DNA from: Pseudorhodoplanes sp.
Lineage (GTDB): Bacteria; Pseudomonadota; Alphaproteobacteria; Rhizobiales; Xanthobacteraceae
DNA length: 64,000 nucleotides
Direction: 5' to 3'
Assembly: GCA_022843165.1 (NCBI GenBank)
Contig: JALHOD010000007.1
Coordinates: 67,101 to 131,100, forward strand
Shown here: positions 27,316-36,848 of the stretch, piece by piece
Position numbering within the stretch: the stretch's first letter is position 1
How the letters are laid out: each line of letters opens with the position of its first letter
The notes under the pieces: model-generated
What the model was told of the DNA's origin: nothing
The model's input: only the letters and a program-made list of their open reading frames with translations
Databases searched by the model: none
Made by a program: the position numbers and the translations under genes

Positions 27316-29046
27316 TCAATTCCGATGGACGACGCACTGGCCGCCGGCATTCCGGAAGCTGATGCAGAAATCCGCAGCCTCGCTCTGGCTGCCGAACGGC
27401 ACCTGCGCGCGGTAATAGACGCCCTTGTCGCCAAGATCGGCGCGGCGGATGACCGCCTGGCGATTGCCGAGTTCGCTCGGGAATCTCGACTGCAGCGCCG
27501 CGTAGGCCGATTGCGCCTCGCCTTCGCTGCGCTGGGACGTGACCTGGACGCTGTAACCGCCGGCGCCATTGACCGGCGCAGCCGGCACCGCGGCTGTGCG
27601 CATCGGCGCGGCGCGCTGGGCGGGCGCGCTCGCATTCGGAGACAGCGAGAGCGGACCGCTCGATGACGCCGCCGGAGCCACAACTTGCGGACGGCTGCGC
27701 GCCTGCTGATCGTCTTCCGGCAAGACGCCCGATTGCACGGGCGCACGCGCCACCGACGACGGAACGGCCGCCGCCACACGCGCGGTCGCGGCCAGATCCG
27801 GCTGATCGGAGCGAATGGTGACGGTGCGGATTTTCTTGGGTTCGGTGGACGACGATGCCGATGTCGCCGCCGCGGACGCTCCGGCCGGCGCGGACGCCGT
27901 CGGGCTTTGCGGAATCGGCGAATTGGGCAACGGCGCAATCGGGTTCGGCCCGGGGAACACGACACGCGGCGCAGCCGCGCGCGCCGTGTTAACGTCAACA
28001 GGCTGCTCCTCGCGCGTGATCAGACGTTCGAGTTGCGCGCGATCGCCGACACGATCCTGGATCGGCTTGGCGGAGTCATTCGCGGCCGGAACGATCTTGG
28101 ATGGCGCGGTGTCGGCCTTGATCACCGGCGGCGGAAGGCGTGTGCCGGAACTGGTGAAGACCGCGCGGTAGCCGAAGGCCGCCGCCGTTCCGACCACGGC
28201 CAATGCGAGCACGGCGAGCACAGTGACAAGCCCGCCGCGGCGACGCGCCGGACGTTCGTCGGATTCCGGCGCAGCGTCTTGCTGATAATAGCCGCCATAA
28301 CCCTGCGCGTTCGGATCATCGTAAGGCGCGCCCGGATACCCCTGCCCGTTGGCCGCCTGCAAGGGCTGACCATAGGGATCGCCGTGCGGCGCAGCCGGGA
28401 AAGCCTGGCCTTGCCTGGCATAGAGCTGATTGTCGTAAGCCGGATAAGGCTTGTCGTCGTATTGCGGCGATGCGAATTGCGGCGCGCCATGTTGCGGATC
28501 GGCGTAGCGCGGGTCGCCCTGCGCCGGTGCGGCATATTGCGGATCGCCATATGTCTGCGGCGCATAAGCCTGCGGCGCGTATTGCTGGTCGCGATAGACC
28601 GCATCGTCGGGATAAGTCCCGCCGCTGTAATGCGGGTCGGAATAATGCGGATCGGTGTAGTTCGGATCGGTGTAGTTCGGATCGCCATAGGCCGGTGCCT
28701 GCGCCGCCGGATAGGACGGATCCTGATAGGGAGCCGACGGATTGTAGGCCGCAGGCGCGTCATAACCATTCTGGTAACCGGGCTGCCGCGCATGCGGATC
28801 ATGCGGCGGCTGATAAGGGTCGGCTTCGCCGCGCCATTCCGCGCCAGCATCGTGCGGGTAATGCGGATCACGCGCAGGCGCTCCGCTGGACGCGCCCTGC
28901 CCGTAGCCGGTGTAAGGATCATTGCCGGACTGCCCGATCAGACGCGCAAGCTCGGCGAGCGGATCGCCGCCCGCCGCATGTCCGGGATTCGGGCGCGCAA
29001 AGGGATTGTTCGGACGGGGTGGCCGGGAATAGTGATCGTCCGCCAT
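27316..29046 (-). CDS. SPOR-domain cell envelope protein
   Basis: A 576-residue bitopic membrane protein. A long cytoplasmic Pro/Tyr/Asp/Gln-rich region (about 1-235), with near-repeats such as DPNYTDPNYTDP, precedes one membrane helix (LVTVLAVLALAVVGTAAAF), a low-complexity periplasmic linker and a C-terminal SPOR domain (GGYSVQVTSQRSEGEAQSAY to the end). SPOR domains bind denuded septal peptidoglycan, so a role at division is expected. The start at 29046 avoids an Arg-rich upstream extension. It is cotranscribed with nagZ and argS in many relatives. Confidence 0.9.
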   Translation of the reverse strand: MADDHYSRPPRPNNPFARPNPGHAAGGDPLAELARLIGQSGNDPYTGYGQGASSGAPARDPHYPHDAGAEWRGEADPYQPPHDPHARQPGYQNGYDAPAAYNPSAPYQDPSYPAAQAPAYGDPNYTDPNYTDPHYSDPHYSGGTYPDDAVYRDQQYAPQAYAPQTYGDPQYAAPAQGDPRYADPQHGAPQFASPQYDDKPYPAYDNQLYARQGQAFPAAPHGDPYGQPLQAANGQGYPGAPYDDPNAQGYGGYYQQDAAPESDERPARRRGGLVTVLAVLALAVVGTAAAFGYRAVFTSSGTRLPPPVIKADTAPSKIVPAANDSAKPIQDRVGDRAQLERLITREEQPVDVNTARAAAPRVVFPGPNPIAPLPNSPIPQSPTASAPAGASAAATSASSSTEPKKIRTVTIRSDQPDLAATARVAAAVPSSVARAPVQSGVLPEDDQQARSRPQVVAPAASSSGPLSLSPNASAPAQRAAPMRTAAVPAAPVNGAGGYSVQVTSQRSEGEAQSAYAALQSRFPSELGNRQAVIRRADLGDKGVYYRAQVPFGSQSEAADFCISFRNAGGQCVVHRN

Positions 29047-29156
29047 GCCGACTCTGTATCTTTCTTGTTGTTCGGACCGGTGTCTGCGAGGCATCTGTAC
29101 CGCCGCGCTTGTTCATCAGGGTCCGCCGGCGAATCGCGAAAGCGCAGAAGCCGACA

Positions 29157-30947
29157 TCACCGCATTTCTTCAGGCGCCCCGACACCCAACAGTTTCAGGC
29201 CGGCAGCGAACACGGTGACAGCGCTCTGAACCAATGCGAGCCGCGCCACGGACAGTTCTTCATCATTCTGTATAATGAAGCGTAAATGAGGCAAGTCTTT
29301 TCCCTTGGTCCATTGCGCGTGAAATTCGGCTGCAAGTTCATAGAGATAAAAGGCAATCCGGTGCGGTTCATGGGACAACGCGGCCGCTTCGACGACTCGC
29401 GGGAAAGCCGCGATTTTCCGCATCAACGAGAGTTCCCCGGCATCCGTCAGCCGTGCGAGCGGCGCTTTGGCCAGGAGCGCCAGGCGGTCCGCCGGCTCCT
29501 CCGGCAGTTTGGGAAACGCCTCGCCCGCCATGCGGAAGATCGAATGCCCGCGGGCATGGCCGTACTGGACATAAAACACAGGGTTGTCGCGTGATTGTTC
29601 CTTGACCCTGGCCAGGTCGAAATCGAGCACGGCGTCGTTCTTGCGGTAGAGCATCATGAAGCGCACCGCGTCGCTGCCCACCTCCTCCACCACCTCACGC
29701 AATGTCACGAACTCGCCGGCGCGCTTGGACATCTTGACCGGCTGGCCGTCGCGCAACAGCTTCACCAACTGGATGATCTTCACGTCGAGATCGGCCTTGC
29801 CGCCGCTGATCGCCTTTACCGCCGCCTGCATGCGCTTGACGTAGCCGCCATGATCGGCGCCCCAGACGTCGATCATGGACAGGAAGCCGCGATCGATCTT
29901 CGACTTGTGATAGGCGATATCTGAGGCAAAGTAGGTGTAGCTGCCGTCCGATTTCTTCAGCGGACGATCGACGTCATCGCCGAAATCGGTCGAGCGGAAC
30001 AAAGTCTGTTCGCGGTCCTCATAGTCGTCGACCGGCGCGCCCTTCGGCGGCGGCAGCCGGCCTTCATAGACTTTGCCCTGCTTGCGCAGGACGTCGATGG
30101 TCTCGGCGACCTTGTCGCCGTCTTCCGTCAGCGAGGCTTCGGAAAAGAACATGTCAGGCACGACGCCGAGCGACCACAGATCGTTGCGGATGTCGGCCAT
30201 CATGATGTTGATGGCGCGCTCGCGCACGATCGGCTTCCACTCGCTCTCCGGCTTCTTGAGCAGATCCGCGCCGTAATCGACCTTCAGTTCCTCGCCGACC
30301 TGCTTCACATAGTCGCCGGGATAGAGACCTTCCGGAATCGCGCCGATGTTTTCACCCAGCGCCTCGCGATAGCGCAGCCATCCTGATTGCGTCAGCGCCT
30401 CGATCTGCGCGCCGGCATCGTTGATGTAATATTCGCGACACACCTCGAAGCCGGCAAAGGCAAGCAGGCTGGCCAGCGCGTCGCCGAACACGGCGCCGCG
30501 GCAATGCCCGACATGCATCGGACCGGTCGGATTGGCCGAGACATATTCGACGTTGACCTTGGCGGCCTTGCCGACGGCGCTGCGGCCGTAATCCTTGCCG
30601 GCAACGATCGCCGCCCGCGTCGCCTCCAGCCACGCTTCAGGCTTGAGCGTCAAATTGATGAAGCCGGGACCCGCGACATCGACCGTCTCGACCAGCGCAT
30701 CGCCGCGCAGCTTGCCGGCCAGGGCATCGGCGATCTCGCGCGGCTTCTTTCCGGCGTCCTTGGCCAGCACCATGGCGGCGTTGGTCGCCATGTCGCCGTG
30801 GCTCGGATCGCGCGGCGGCTCGATCAGCACCCGCGAAAGATCGATCCCCTTCGGCAAAACGCCGTCGGCGATGAGCGCCTGATTGGCCGCGATGACGCGG
30901 TCATGCATGTCGGCGAACAGATGTCTGGGCGGGGTGCTGGTGGCCAT
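29157..30947 (-). CDS. argS: arginyl-tRNA synthetase
   Basis: Class I synthetase (596 residues) that charges tRNA-Arg. An N-terminal Add1 tRNA-binding domain is followed by [17 protein letters not shown] (HIGH equivalent HVGH), the KMSKR loop [15 protein letters not shown] and the C-terminal helical anticodon domain (DALM-type) ending [10 protein letters not shown]. The length is normal. It lies between dgt and the SPOR gene on the same strand. Confidence 0.97.
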   Translation of the reverse strand: MATSTPPRHLFADMHDRVIAANQALIADGVLPKGIDLSRVLIEPPRDPSHGDMATNAAMVLAKDAGKKPREIADALAGKLRGDALVETVDVAGPGFINLTLKPEAWLEATRAAIVAGKDYGRSAVGKAAKVNVEYVSANPTGPMHVGHCRGAVFGDALASLLAFAGFEVCREYYINDAGAQIEALTQSGWLRYREALGENIGAIPEGLYPGDYVKQVGEELKVDYGADLLKKPESEWKPIVRERAINIMMADIRNDLWSLGVVPDMFFSEASLTEDGDKVAETIDVLRKQGKVYEGRLPPPKGAPVDDYEDREQTLFRSTDFGDDVDRPLKKSDGSYTYFASDIAYHKSKIDRGFLSMIDVWGADHGGYVKRMQAAVKAISGGKADLDVKIIQLVKLLRDGQPVKMSKRAGEFVTLREVVEEVGSDAVRFMMLYRKNDAVLDFDLARVKEQSRDNPVFYVQYGHARGHSIFRMAGEAFPKLPEEPADRLALLAKAPLARLTDAGELSLMRKIAAFPRVVEAAALSHEPHRIAFYLYELAAEFHAQWTKGKDLPHLRFIIQNDEELSVARLALVQSAVTVFAAGLKLLGVGAPEEMR

Positions 30948-30985
30948 TGGCGGGCGTTTTCGGGGCTGTGAGGAAGCGGCGCGGA

Positions 30986-32191
30986 CTAACGCAATTCAGG
31001 GGGTGAGTCAAAGAAGCGGCCGTGTTCCTCGATCGCGAAACGGTCGGTCATGCCGGCGATGAAATCGCCGACATGGCGCATGCGGCCTCGGTCGTCGGTC
31101 CGGCTCATGTCGTCCTGCCACTCCCCGGGCATGTCGGCGGGATGCGCGAGATAGCGCCGGAACAGATTCCGCACCACGCCCTGCGCAGCCCCCATGACTC
31201 GCATCACACGCTCATGACGATACATGCGAGGATACAAGAAATCCTTGATGCCCTGCTCGGCCGCCGCCATTCCCTCCGAAAATCCGATCACCGCCCCGGA
31301 GGCCAGCCGGATATCCTCCACCGAGCGCGGCGCCAGGGCCGAAAGCCTGCGGCCGGATTCGGCGACCACGTCCTCGATCAACCGGGTGATCACCCGCCGC
31401 ACCGTTTCATGCGCGGCACGGGCCGGGTCGAGCCCGGGATGGCTGGCGCGGATTTCCCGGATGATGTCGCCGAGCAACGGAACGGCGTGCAGGTCGTCGA
31501 GGCCGAACAATCCGGCCCGCAGGCCATCGTCGATATCGTGCGCGTCATAGGCGATATCGTCGGCGATGGCGGCGGCCTGCGCTTCCGGGCTGGCATAGCT
31601 CCAGAGCTGCAGGTCCTGGCGGGCGGCATAGTCGCGGATGCCCTGCGGCAATCCGTCTTCGCAGTAGCGGCCCACGGCATGACCGGAGCGGTCGGTCAGC
31701 GGCCCATTGTGCTTGACCAGCCCTTCCAGCGTTTCCCAGGTGAGATTGAGCCCGTCGAACTGCGCGTAACGGCGCTCCAGCGCCGTGACCACGCGCAAGG
31801 TCTGCGCGTTGTGATCGAAGCCGCCCGCGCCGGCGAGACATTCGTCGAGCGCACGCTCCCCGGCATGGCCGAAGGGCGGATGACCGAGGTCATGCGCCAG
31901 CGCCAGCGCCTCGGCGAGGTCCTCGTCGAGACCCAGGGCGCGCGCCAGCGAGCGGGCGATCTGCTGCACCTCGAAAGTGTGGGTCAGCCGGGTGCGGTAG
32001 TGATCGCCTTCGTGAAAAACAAACACCTGGGTCTTGTGTTTCAGGCGGCGGAAGGCGGTGGAATGGATGATGCGGTCGCAATCGCGCCGGAAGTCGCTGC
32101 GGGTCGGGCTCGGGGGCTCCGACACCAGCCGGCCGCGACTCAGCGCCGGATCGCAGGCATAGGGTGCCCGGCCTTTCGCGTCGATGGCCAT
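30986..32191 (-). CDS. dgt: deoxyguanosinetriphosphate triphosphohydrolase-like protein
   Basis: An HD-domain dNTP triphosphohydrolase (401 residues) that removes triphosphate from dGTP or other dNTPs. The metal-binding HD motif lies in [16 protein letters not shown], preceded by [19 protein letters not shown]; a distal Asp lies in [15 protein letters not shown]. It belongs to the shorter type 2 group rather than the 505-residue E. coli form. Start at ATG 32191; an upstream in-frame extension to 32248 overlaps the erpA promoter and was rejected. It is divergent from erpA. Confidence 0.94.
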   Translation of the reverse strand: MAIDAKGRAPYACDPALSRGRLVSEPPSPTRSDFRRDCDRIIHSTAFRRLKHKTQVFVFHEGDHYRTRLTHTFEVQQIARSLARALGLDEDLAEALALAHDLGHPPFGHAGERALDECLAGAGGFDHNAQTLRVVTALERRYAQFDGLNLTWETLEGLVKHNGPLTDRSGHAVGRYCEDGLPQGIRDYAARQDLQLWSYASPEAQAAAIADDIAYDAHDIDDGLRAGLFGLDDLHAVPLLGDIIREIRASHPGLDPARAAHETVRRVITRLIEDVVAESGRRLSALAPRSVEDIRLASGAVIGFSEGMAAAEQGIKDFLYPRMYRHERVMRVMGAAQGVVRNLFRRYLAHPADMPGEWQDDMSRTDDRGRMRHVGDFIAGMTDRFAIEEHGRFFDSPPELR

Positions 32192-32226
32192 TGATTTTAT
32201 TGCCCCTTTTACGCCCCGTCGCGCGA

Positions 32227-32255
32227 TTGACGGAACCGGCCGGCGCACTTAACTA
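32227..32255 (+). promoter_or_regulatory. candidate sigma70 promoter of erpA, predicting a leaderless mRNA
   Basis: TTGACG (32227-32232) and TAACTA (32250-32255) are spaced by 17 bases. A transcription start about seven bases after the -10 falls on the erpA ATG at 32262. The only purine-rich stretch before the ATG (AGGGGAC) is too close to be a normal ribosome site, which agrees with leaderless initiation. Confidence 0.5.
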
Positions 32256-32261
32256 GGGGAC

Positions 32262-32594
32262 ATGGGCTCTGGCAATGTCACCGTCACCGACCGCGCCGTG
32301 CAGAAGATCGCGGCCATCCTCAAGCGTGAGCCTGAGGGCGCGATGCTGCGGGTCAGCGTCGAAGGCGGCGGCTGCTCCGGCTTCCAGTACAAGTTCGACG
32401 TGGAGCGTGAGAAAGGCTCCGACGACGTGGTGCTGGGGCGTTCCGACGCCACCATCCTGATCGATCCGGTCTCGGTCGGTTTCCTGTCCGGTTCGGAAAT
32501 CGATTTCGTCGACGACCTGATCGGCGCCTCGTTCAAGATCAACAATCCGAACGCCAAGTCGTCCTGCGGCTGCGGGACCAGTTTCTCGCTTTAG
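32262..32594 (+). CDS. erpA: A-type iron-sulfur carrier / insertion protein (ErpA/IscA family)
   Basis: A 110-residue HesB/IscA fold protein that carries Fe-S clusters to apoproteins. All three ligand cysteines are present: Cys38 in VEGGGCSGFQY, and Cys102 and Cys104 in SSCGCGTSFSL. The length and the VTDRAVQKIAAIL start fit the family. It sits alone, divergent from dgt, not in a suf or isc operon, as is usual for erpA. A palindromic repeat follows its stop. Confidence 0.92.
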   Translation: MGSGNVTVTDRAVQKIAAILKREPEGAMLRVSVEGGGCSGFQYKFDVEREKGSDDVVLGRSDATILIDPVSVGFLSGSEIDFVDDLIGASFKINNPNAKSSCGCGTSFSL

Positions 32595-32618
32595 GTTTAG
32601 CCGAAGCGATCAATGGGT

Positions 32619-32661
32619 CTCATCCTGAGGAGCGGGCGAAGCCCGCGTCTCGAAGGATGAG
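32619..32661. repeat. 43-bp palindromic intergenic repeat, family B
   Basis: CTCATCCT (32619-32626) pairs with AGGATGAG (32654-32661), and the centre GCGGGC-GAA-GCCCGC (32632-32646) forms a second stem. The form CTCATCCTGAGGAGC...TCGAAGGATGAG is, from my knowledge of these genomes, a very frequent intergenic repeat in Bradyrhizobium and relatives. It lies between convergent erpA and the Bug receptor gene and could act as a bidirectional terminator. Confidence 0.85.
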
Positions 32662-32676
32662 GACGGAACAATCGTA

Positions 32677-33651
32677 TCAATTCACCTTCAGTCCGGTCTT
32701 CTTCACGAAGTCGCCGTAGATCCTGATCTCGTCCTTGATCAGCTTGCCGAATTCATCCTGCGACATCGGCGTGGACTGGACGCCGATCTTCTCCAGCTTT
32801 TCCTTCAAGGCCGGCACAGCCAGCGCCTTCTTCATTTCATCGTTCAGCTTTTCGGTCACCGCCTTGGGCGTTCCCACCGGCCCCAGAATTCCGACCCACA
32901 GGGTGTAGTCCGAATCCGGGAAACCGGCCTCCAGCGTGGTCGGCACGTCCGGCAATTGCGCGGCGCGGGTCTTACTGCTCACCGCCAGCGCCAGCAATTT
33001 TCCGGACCTGATATGCGGCAAGGCGGTCGCGATCGGGCAGAAATAGTAATCGACGCGGCCGGCGATCACCTCGCTCAGCGCTTCGGCGCCGCCCTTGAAC
33101 GGAATATGCACGGCCTCGTAGCCGGCGCTGACACGGAAGCGCTCTGCGCTCATATGCACCGCCGATCCGATACCGACCGACGCGAAGTTCAGCTTGCCCG
33201 GATTGGCTTTGCCATAAGCCACGAAATCCTTGATGCTTTTGATTCCCTTCTCCGGTGAAATGATCAGGACGTTCGGCACGCTGCCGATCATCGACATCGG
33301 GACCAGATCGGTTTCGGGCTTGAACGGCAGATTCGAATACAGTGCCGGCGCCACCGTATGCGCGGAGGAATGGACCAGCCACGTATAGCCGTCCGGATCG
33401 GACTTCACGACCTGCGCCGCGCCGATGGTGCCGCCGGCGCCGCCGCGGTTCTCGACCACGATGGATTCACCGAGCTGGGCCTGGAGCTGCTCGAAAACAA
33501 TGCGCGGGATGATGTCGGTGGCCGACCCGGCGCCGAACGGCACCACCGCCTTGATCGGCTTGGCCGGCCAGGTCTCCGCCCAAGCGCTGGGCTGCCCTGC
33601 CAGCAGAATGAGCAAGGCCGACAGCGAAGCGGTGAAGGAAGCGCGATGCAT
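32677..33651 (-). CDS. tripartite tricarboxylate transporter (Bug family) receptor, orphan
   Basis: A 324-residue periplasmic receptor: signal peptide (SALLILLAGQPSAWA), then the Bug signatures WPAKPIKAVVPFGAGSATDI, VVENRGGAGGTIGA and DVPTTLEAGFPD. Bug proteins bind carboxylates or amides for TctAB permeases or for signalling. No tctA/tctB genes are near. The ATG at 33651 has GGAGAG six bases upstream. It lies 57 bases downstream of the RND pump gene on the same strand, but a functional tie is doubtful. Confidence 0.93.
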   Translation of the reverse strand: MHRASFTASLSALLILLAGQPSAWAETWPAKPIKAVVPFGAGSATDIIPRIVFEQLQAQLGESIVVENRGGAGGTIGAAQVVKSDPDGYTWLVHSSAHTVAPALYSNLPFKPETDLVPMSMIGSVPNVLIISPEKGIKSIKDFVAYGKANPGKLNFASVGIGSAVHMSAERFRVSAGYEAVHIPFKGGAEALSEVIAGRVDYYFCPIATALPHIRSGKLLALAVSSKTRAAQLPDVPTTLEAGFPDSDYTLWVGILGPVGTPKAVTEKLNDEMKKALAVPALKEKLEKIGVQSTPMSQDEFGKLIKDEIRIYGDFVKKTGLKVN

Positions 33652-33708
33652 GATGTCTCTCCATGATGTCGGGAGAGACAAAGCAAGACATGTGCCGGAC
33701 GCTATGCG

Positions 33709-36700
33709 TTACTCGGCCGCGACCGCGCGCGGGCGCTCGCCCTCGGGCACTTCCTCGAGTTGCGGCTCCAGCCGGCGCTTGAGCAGGCGGTCGAAGCGGT
33801 CGAGGTAAATGTAGATCACCGGCGTGATGTAGAGCGTCAGCAACTGCGACAGGCAGAGGCCGCCGACCACGGCGATGCCGAGCGGCTGGCGCAGTTCCGC
33901 GCCGGCGCCCGCGCCGATGGCGATCGGCAGCGCGCCGAAAATCGCGGCGAAAGTGGTCATCATGATCGGACGGAAGCGCAGCAGCGCGGCCTCGCGGATC
34001 GCGGCTTCCGCCGTAAGACCGACGCGCCGCCGGTCGATGGCGAAGTCGATCATCATGATCGCATTCTTTTTCACGATGCCGACCAGCATCACGATGCCGA
34101 TCATGGCGATGACCGACAGGTCCATGTTGAACAGCATCAGCGTCAGGATCGCGCCGATGCCGGCGGACGGCAGGCCGGAAATGATGGTGATCGGATGGAT
34201 GAAGCTTTCGTACAGGATGCCGAGCACCACATAGGCGGCAAAGATCGCGGCGAGGATCAGGATGCCCTGCCCCTTCAGCGATTCCTGGAAGACCTGCGCG
34301 GTGCCCGAGAAACCTGTTGCGATGGTCGCGGGCAATCCGGCGTCGCGCTCGACCTGCTGGATCTTGTCCACCGCCTGACCGAGCGACGTGCCCGGCGCGA
34401 GGTTGAACGAGATCGTCACCGCCGGCTGCTGGCCCTGGTGGTTGACCTGCAGCGGCCCGACGGTCGGCACGAGTTTCGCCACCGCCTCGAGCGGCACCAC
34501 CTGTCCGCTCGCCGTCTTCAGGCGCAGCTTCGACAGGTCGGTAGGATTCTTCTGATATTCCGGCAGTGCCTCGAGAATGACCTGATAGTCGTTCGACGGC
34601 GTGTAGATGGTCGCCACCTGCCGCGATCCGAAGGCCGAATAGAGCTCCTGCCGCACCTGATCGATGGTGATGCCATAGACCGCCGCCTTCTCTCGATCGA
34701 CATCGACCAGCATCTGCGGGTTCTTGATGTAGAGGTCGGTGGTCACATCGCTCAGGCCGTCGAGCTTGGCCAGACGGTCGCGCAGTTCCGGCGCGATGCG
34801 ATAGAGCGCCTCGGTGTCGCCGCTCTGCAGCGTGTATTGATACTGGCTCTTGGAAATACGGCCGCCGATATTCAGGTTCTGGATGTTCTGGAAGAAGGTG
34901 GCGATGCCTGTGACCTGCGCGGTGGCGCGGCGCAGGCGGCCGATCACTACGCTGGAAGCGTCGCGCTCCTTTTTCGGCTTGAGCACCACGAACATGCGGC
35001 CGTAGTTGGTGGTCGGGTTCGGGCCGCCGGCGCCCACCGTGGAATTGATATAGGCGACCGCGGGATCCTGCCGCACGATTGCCGCGACCTGCGCCTGCCG
35101 CGCCGCCATGGCCTCGAACGAGGTGTCGGTCGCGCCTTCCGTCACGGCAATGAGCATGCCGGTGTCTTCGGTCGGAAAAAACCCCTTCGGGACGATGACG
35201 TACAGCCAGACCGTGCCGGCAATGGTCGCCAGGGTGATCATCAGGGTGATCGGCTTGTAGGCGATCACCTTGTCCAGCGTCCATTCATAGGCGCGCAGCC
35301 AGGAATTGAACATCGCCTCGAAGATCCGCAGGATCACGTTCTGCTTCTTGTCGTGCTCGTTGGGATCGTGCGCCTTGAGCATGCGGGCGCACAGCATCGG
35401 CGTCAGCGTCAGCGAGACGAAGCCGGAAATGACGATGGCGACGGAAATCGTGACCGCGAATTCGCGAAACACGCGACCGACCACGCCGCCCATCAGCAGC
35501 ACCGGAATGAACACCGCGATCAGCGAGAGCGTGATCGAGATGATGGTGAAGCCGATTTCACGCGAGCCCTTGAGCGCTGCCTCGAACGGGCGCATTCCGC
35601 CCTCGATGTGACGAACGATGTTTTCCAGCATCACGATGGCGTCGTCGACCACGAAACCCACGCACAACGTGAGCGCCAAGAGGGTCATGTTATTGATGGA
35701 GAAATCCAGCATGTACATGACGGCAAAGGTGCCGACGATCGAGATCGGCACCGCCAGTGCCGGAATGATGGTCGCCGACAGCTTGCGCAGGAACAGAAAG
35801 ATCACCAGCAGGACGAGAATGATGGCGATGGTCAAATGCCCCTGCACGTCCTTGACCGCGTCCCGCACCGAGAGCGAGCGGTCCATCAGCGTTTCAAGCT
35901 GGATCGCGGCGGGCACCGAGGCGCGCAGCGCCGGCAGCTTCTCGCGCACCAAGTCGACGACCGCGACGGTGTTGGCGTCCGGCTGACGCTGGATCGCCAG
36001 CACGATCGAACGCTCGCCGTTGAACCAGCTCGCGATCTTGTTGTTCTCGACGCTGTCGATGATGCGCGCCACTTCATTGAGCTTGATCGGGGCGCCGTTG
36101 CGCCAGGCCACGACGACGTCGCTGTATTCATGCGCCCTGTTGAGCTGACTCGGCGCCTGCAGCGTGATGTTCTGATTGGGGCCGGACAGTGTGCCGACCG
36201 GCACGCTGGAATTTGTCTTGGCGACGGCCGTGCGGATGTCGTCCATCGACAATCCGCGCGCGGCGGCGGCTTCCGGATCGACCTGCACGCGCACCGCGAA
36301 TTTCTGCGCGCCGTAGACCACCACCTGCGCGACGCCCGGCAGCTGCGAAATCTGCTGCGCCATCACGGTGTCGGCGTATTCGTTGACGGTCGACAACGGC
36401 AAGGTCGAGGAGCGCGCCGCGATGAACAGCACCGGGAAATCCGACGGATTCACCTTGCGGAAGCTGGGCGGCGTGGTCATCTCGACCGGCAGACGCCGCT
36501 GCGCAATGGTGAGCGCGGTCTGCACGTCCAGCGAGGCCGAATCGATATCGCGGTTGAGGTCGAACTGGATGGTGATGCGGGTCGTTCCGAGCGACGACGA
36601 CGAGGTCATCGAGGAAATGCCGGCGATAGTCGACATCTGCCGCTCGATCGGCGAAGCGACCGACGCCGCCATGGTTTCCGGGCTGGCGCCCGGCAGGCTC

Positions 36701-36846
36701 GCCGTGACCTCGATGGTCGGGAAGTCGACGCGCGGCAGCGCCGACACCGGCAGCAGCCGATAGGCGAAGAAGCCGAATACGATAAACGACGCCGTGATCA
36801 GCGTCGTCATCACCGGGCGGCGGATACAGGCGTCGGACAAATTCAT
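33709..36846 (-). CDS. RND family multidrug efflux transporter, inner-membrane pump
   Basis: A 1045-residue HAE1-type RND pump (AcrB/MdtBC-like) with twelve membrane helices and two large periplasmic loops. Diagnostic segments are RRPVMTTLITASFIVFGFF at the start, GFVVDDAIVMLENIVRHIE in TM4 (proton-relay aspartates) and LVGIVKKNAIMMIDFA in TM10. It exchanges protons for drugs or detergents and couples to the membrane fusion protein encoded two bases upstream. No outer-membrane channel gene adjoins; the tolC gene at 54177 could supply it. A long open frame on the opposite strand is a composition shadow. Confidence 0.95.
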   Translation of the reverse strand: MNLSDACIRRPVMTTLITASFIVFGFFAYRLLPVSALPRVDFPTIEVTASLPGASPETMAASVASPIERQMSTIAGISSMTSSSSLGTTRITIQFDLNRDIDSASLDVQTALTIAQRRLPVEMTTPPSFRKVNPSDFPVLFIAARSSTLPLSTVNEYADTVMAQQISQLPGVAQVVVYGAQKFAVRVQVDPEAAAARGLSMDDIRTAVAKTNSSVPVGTLSGPNQNITLQAPSQLNRAHEYSDVVVAWRNGAPIKLNEVARIIDSVENNKIASWFNGERSIVLAIQRQPDANTVAVVDLVREKLPALRASVPAAIQLETLMDRSLSVRDAVKDVQGHLTIAIILVLLVIFLFLRKLSATIIPALAVPISIVGTFAVMYMLDFSINNMTLLALTLCVGFVVDDAIVMLENIVRHIEGGMRPFEAALKGSREIGFTIISITLSLIAVFIPVLLMGGVVGRVFREFAVTISVAIVISGFVSLTLTPMLCARMLKAHDPNEHDKKQNVILRIFEAMFNSWLRAYEWTLDKVIAYKPITLMITLATIAGTVWLYVIVPKGFFPTEDTGMLIAVTEGATDTSFEAMAARQAQVAAIVRQDPAVAYINSTVGAGGPNPTTNYGRMFVVLKPKKERDASSVVIGRLRRATAQVTGIATFFQNIQNLNIGGRISKSQYQYTLQSGDTEALYRIAPELRDRLAKLDGLSDVTTDLYIKNPQMLVDVDREKAAVYGITIDQVRQELYSAFGSRQVATIYTPSNDYQVILEALPEYQKNPTDLSKLRLKTASGQVVPLEAVAKLVPTVGPLQVNHQGQQPAVTISFNLAPGTSLGQAVDKIQQVERDAGLPATIATGFSGTAQVFQESLKGQGILILAAIFAAYVVLGILYESFIHPITIISGLPSAGIGAILTLMLFNMDLSVIAMIGIVMLVGIVKKNAIMMIDFAIDRRRVGLTAEAAIREAALLRFRPIMMTTFAAIFGALPIAIGAGAGAELRQPLGIAVVGGLCLSQLLTLYITPVIYIYLDRFDRLLKRRLEPQLEEVPEGERPRAVAAE

Positions 36847-36848
36847 TG

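Noticed and set aside
28600-28720. CRISPR-like short repeats
   Set aside because: These are in-frame codon repeats within the SPOR gene, without regular spacers.
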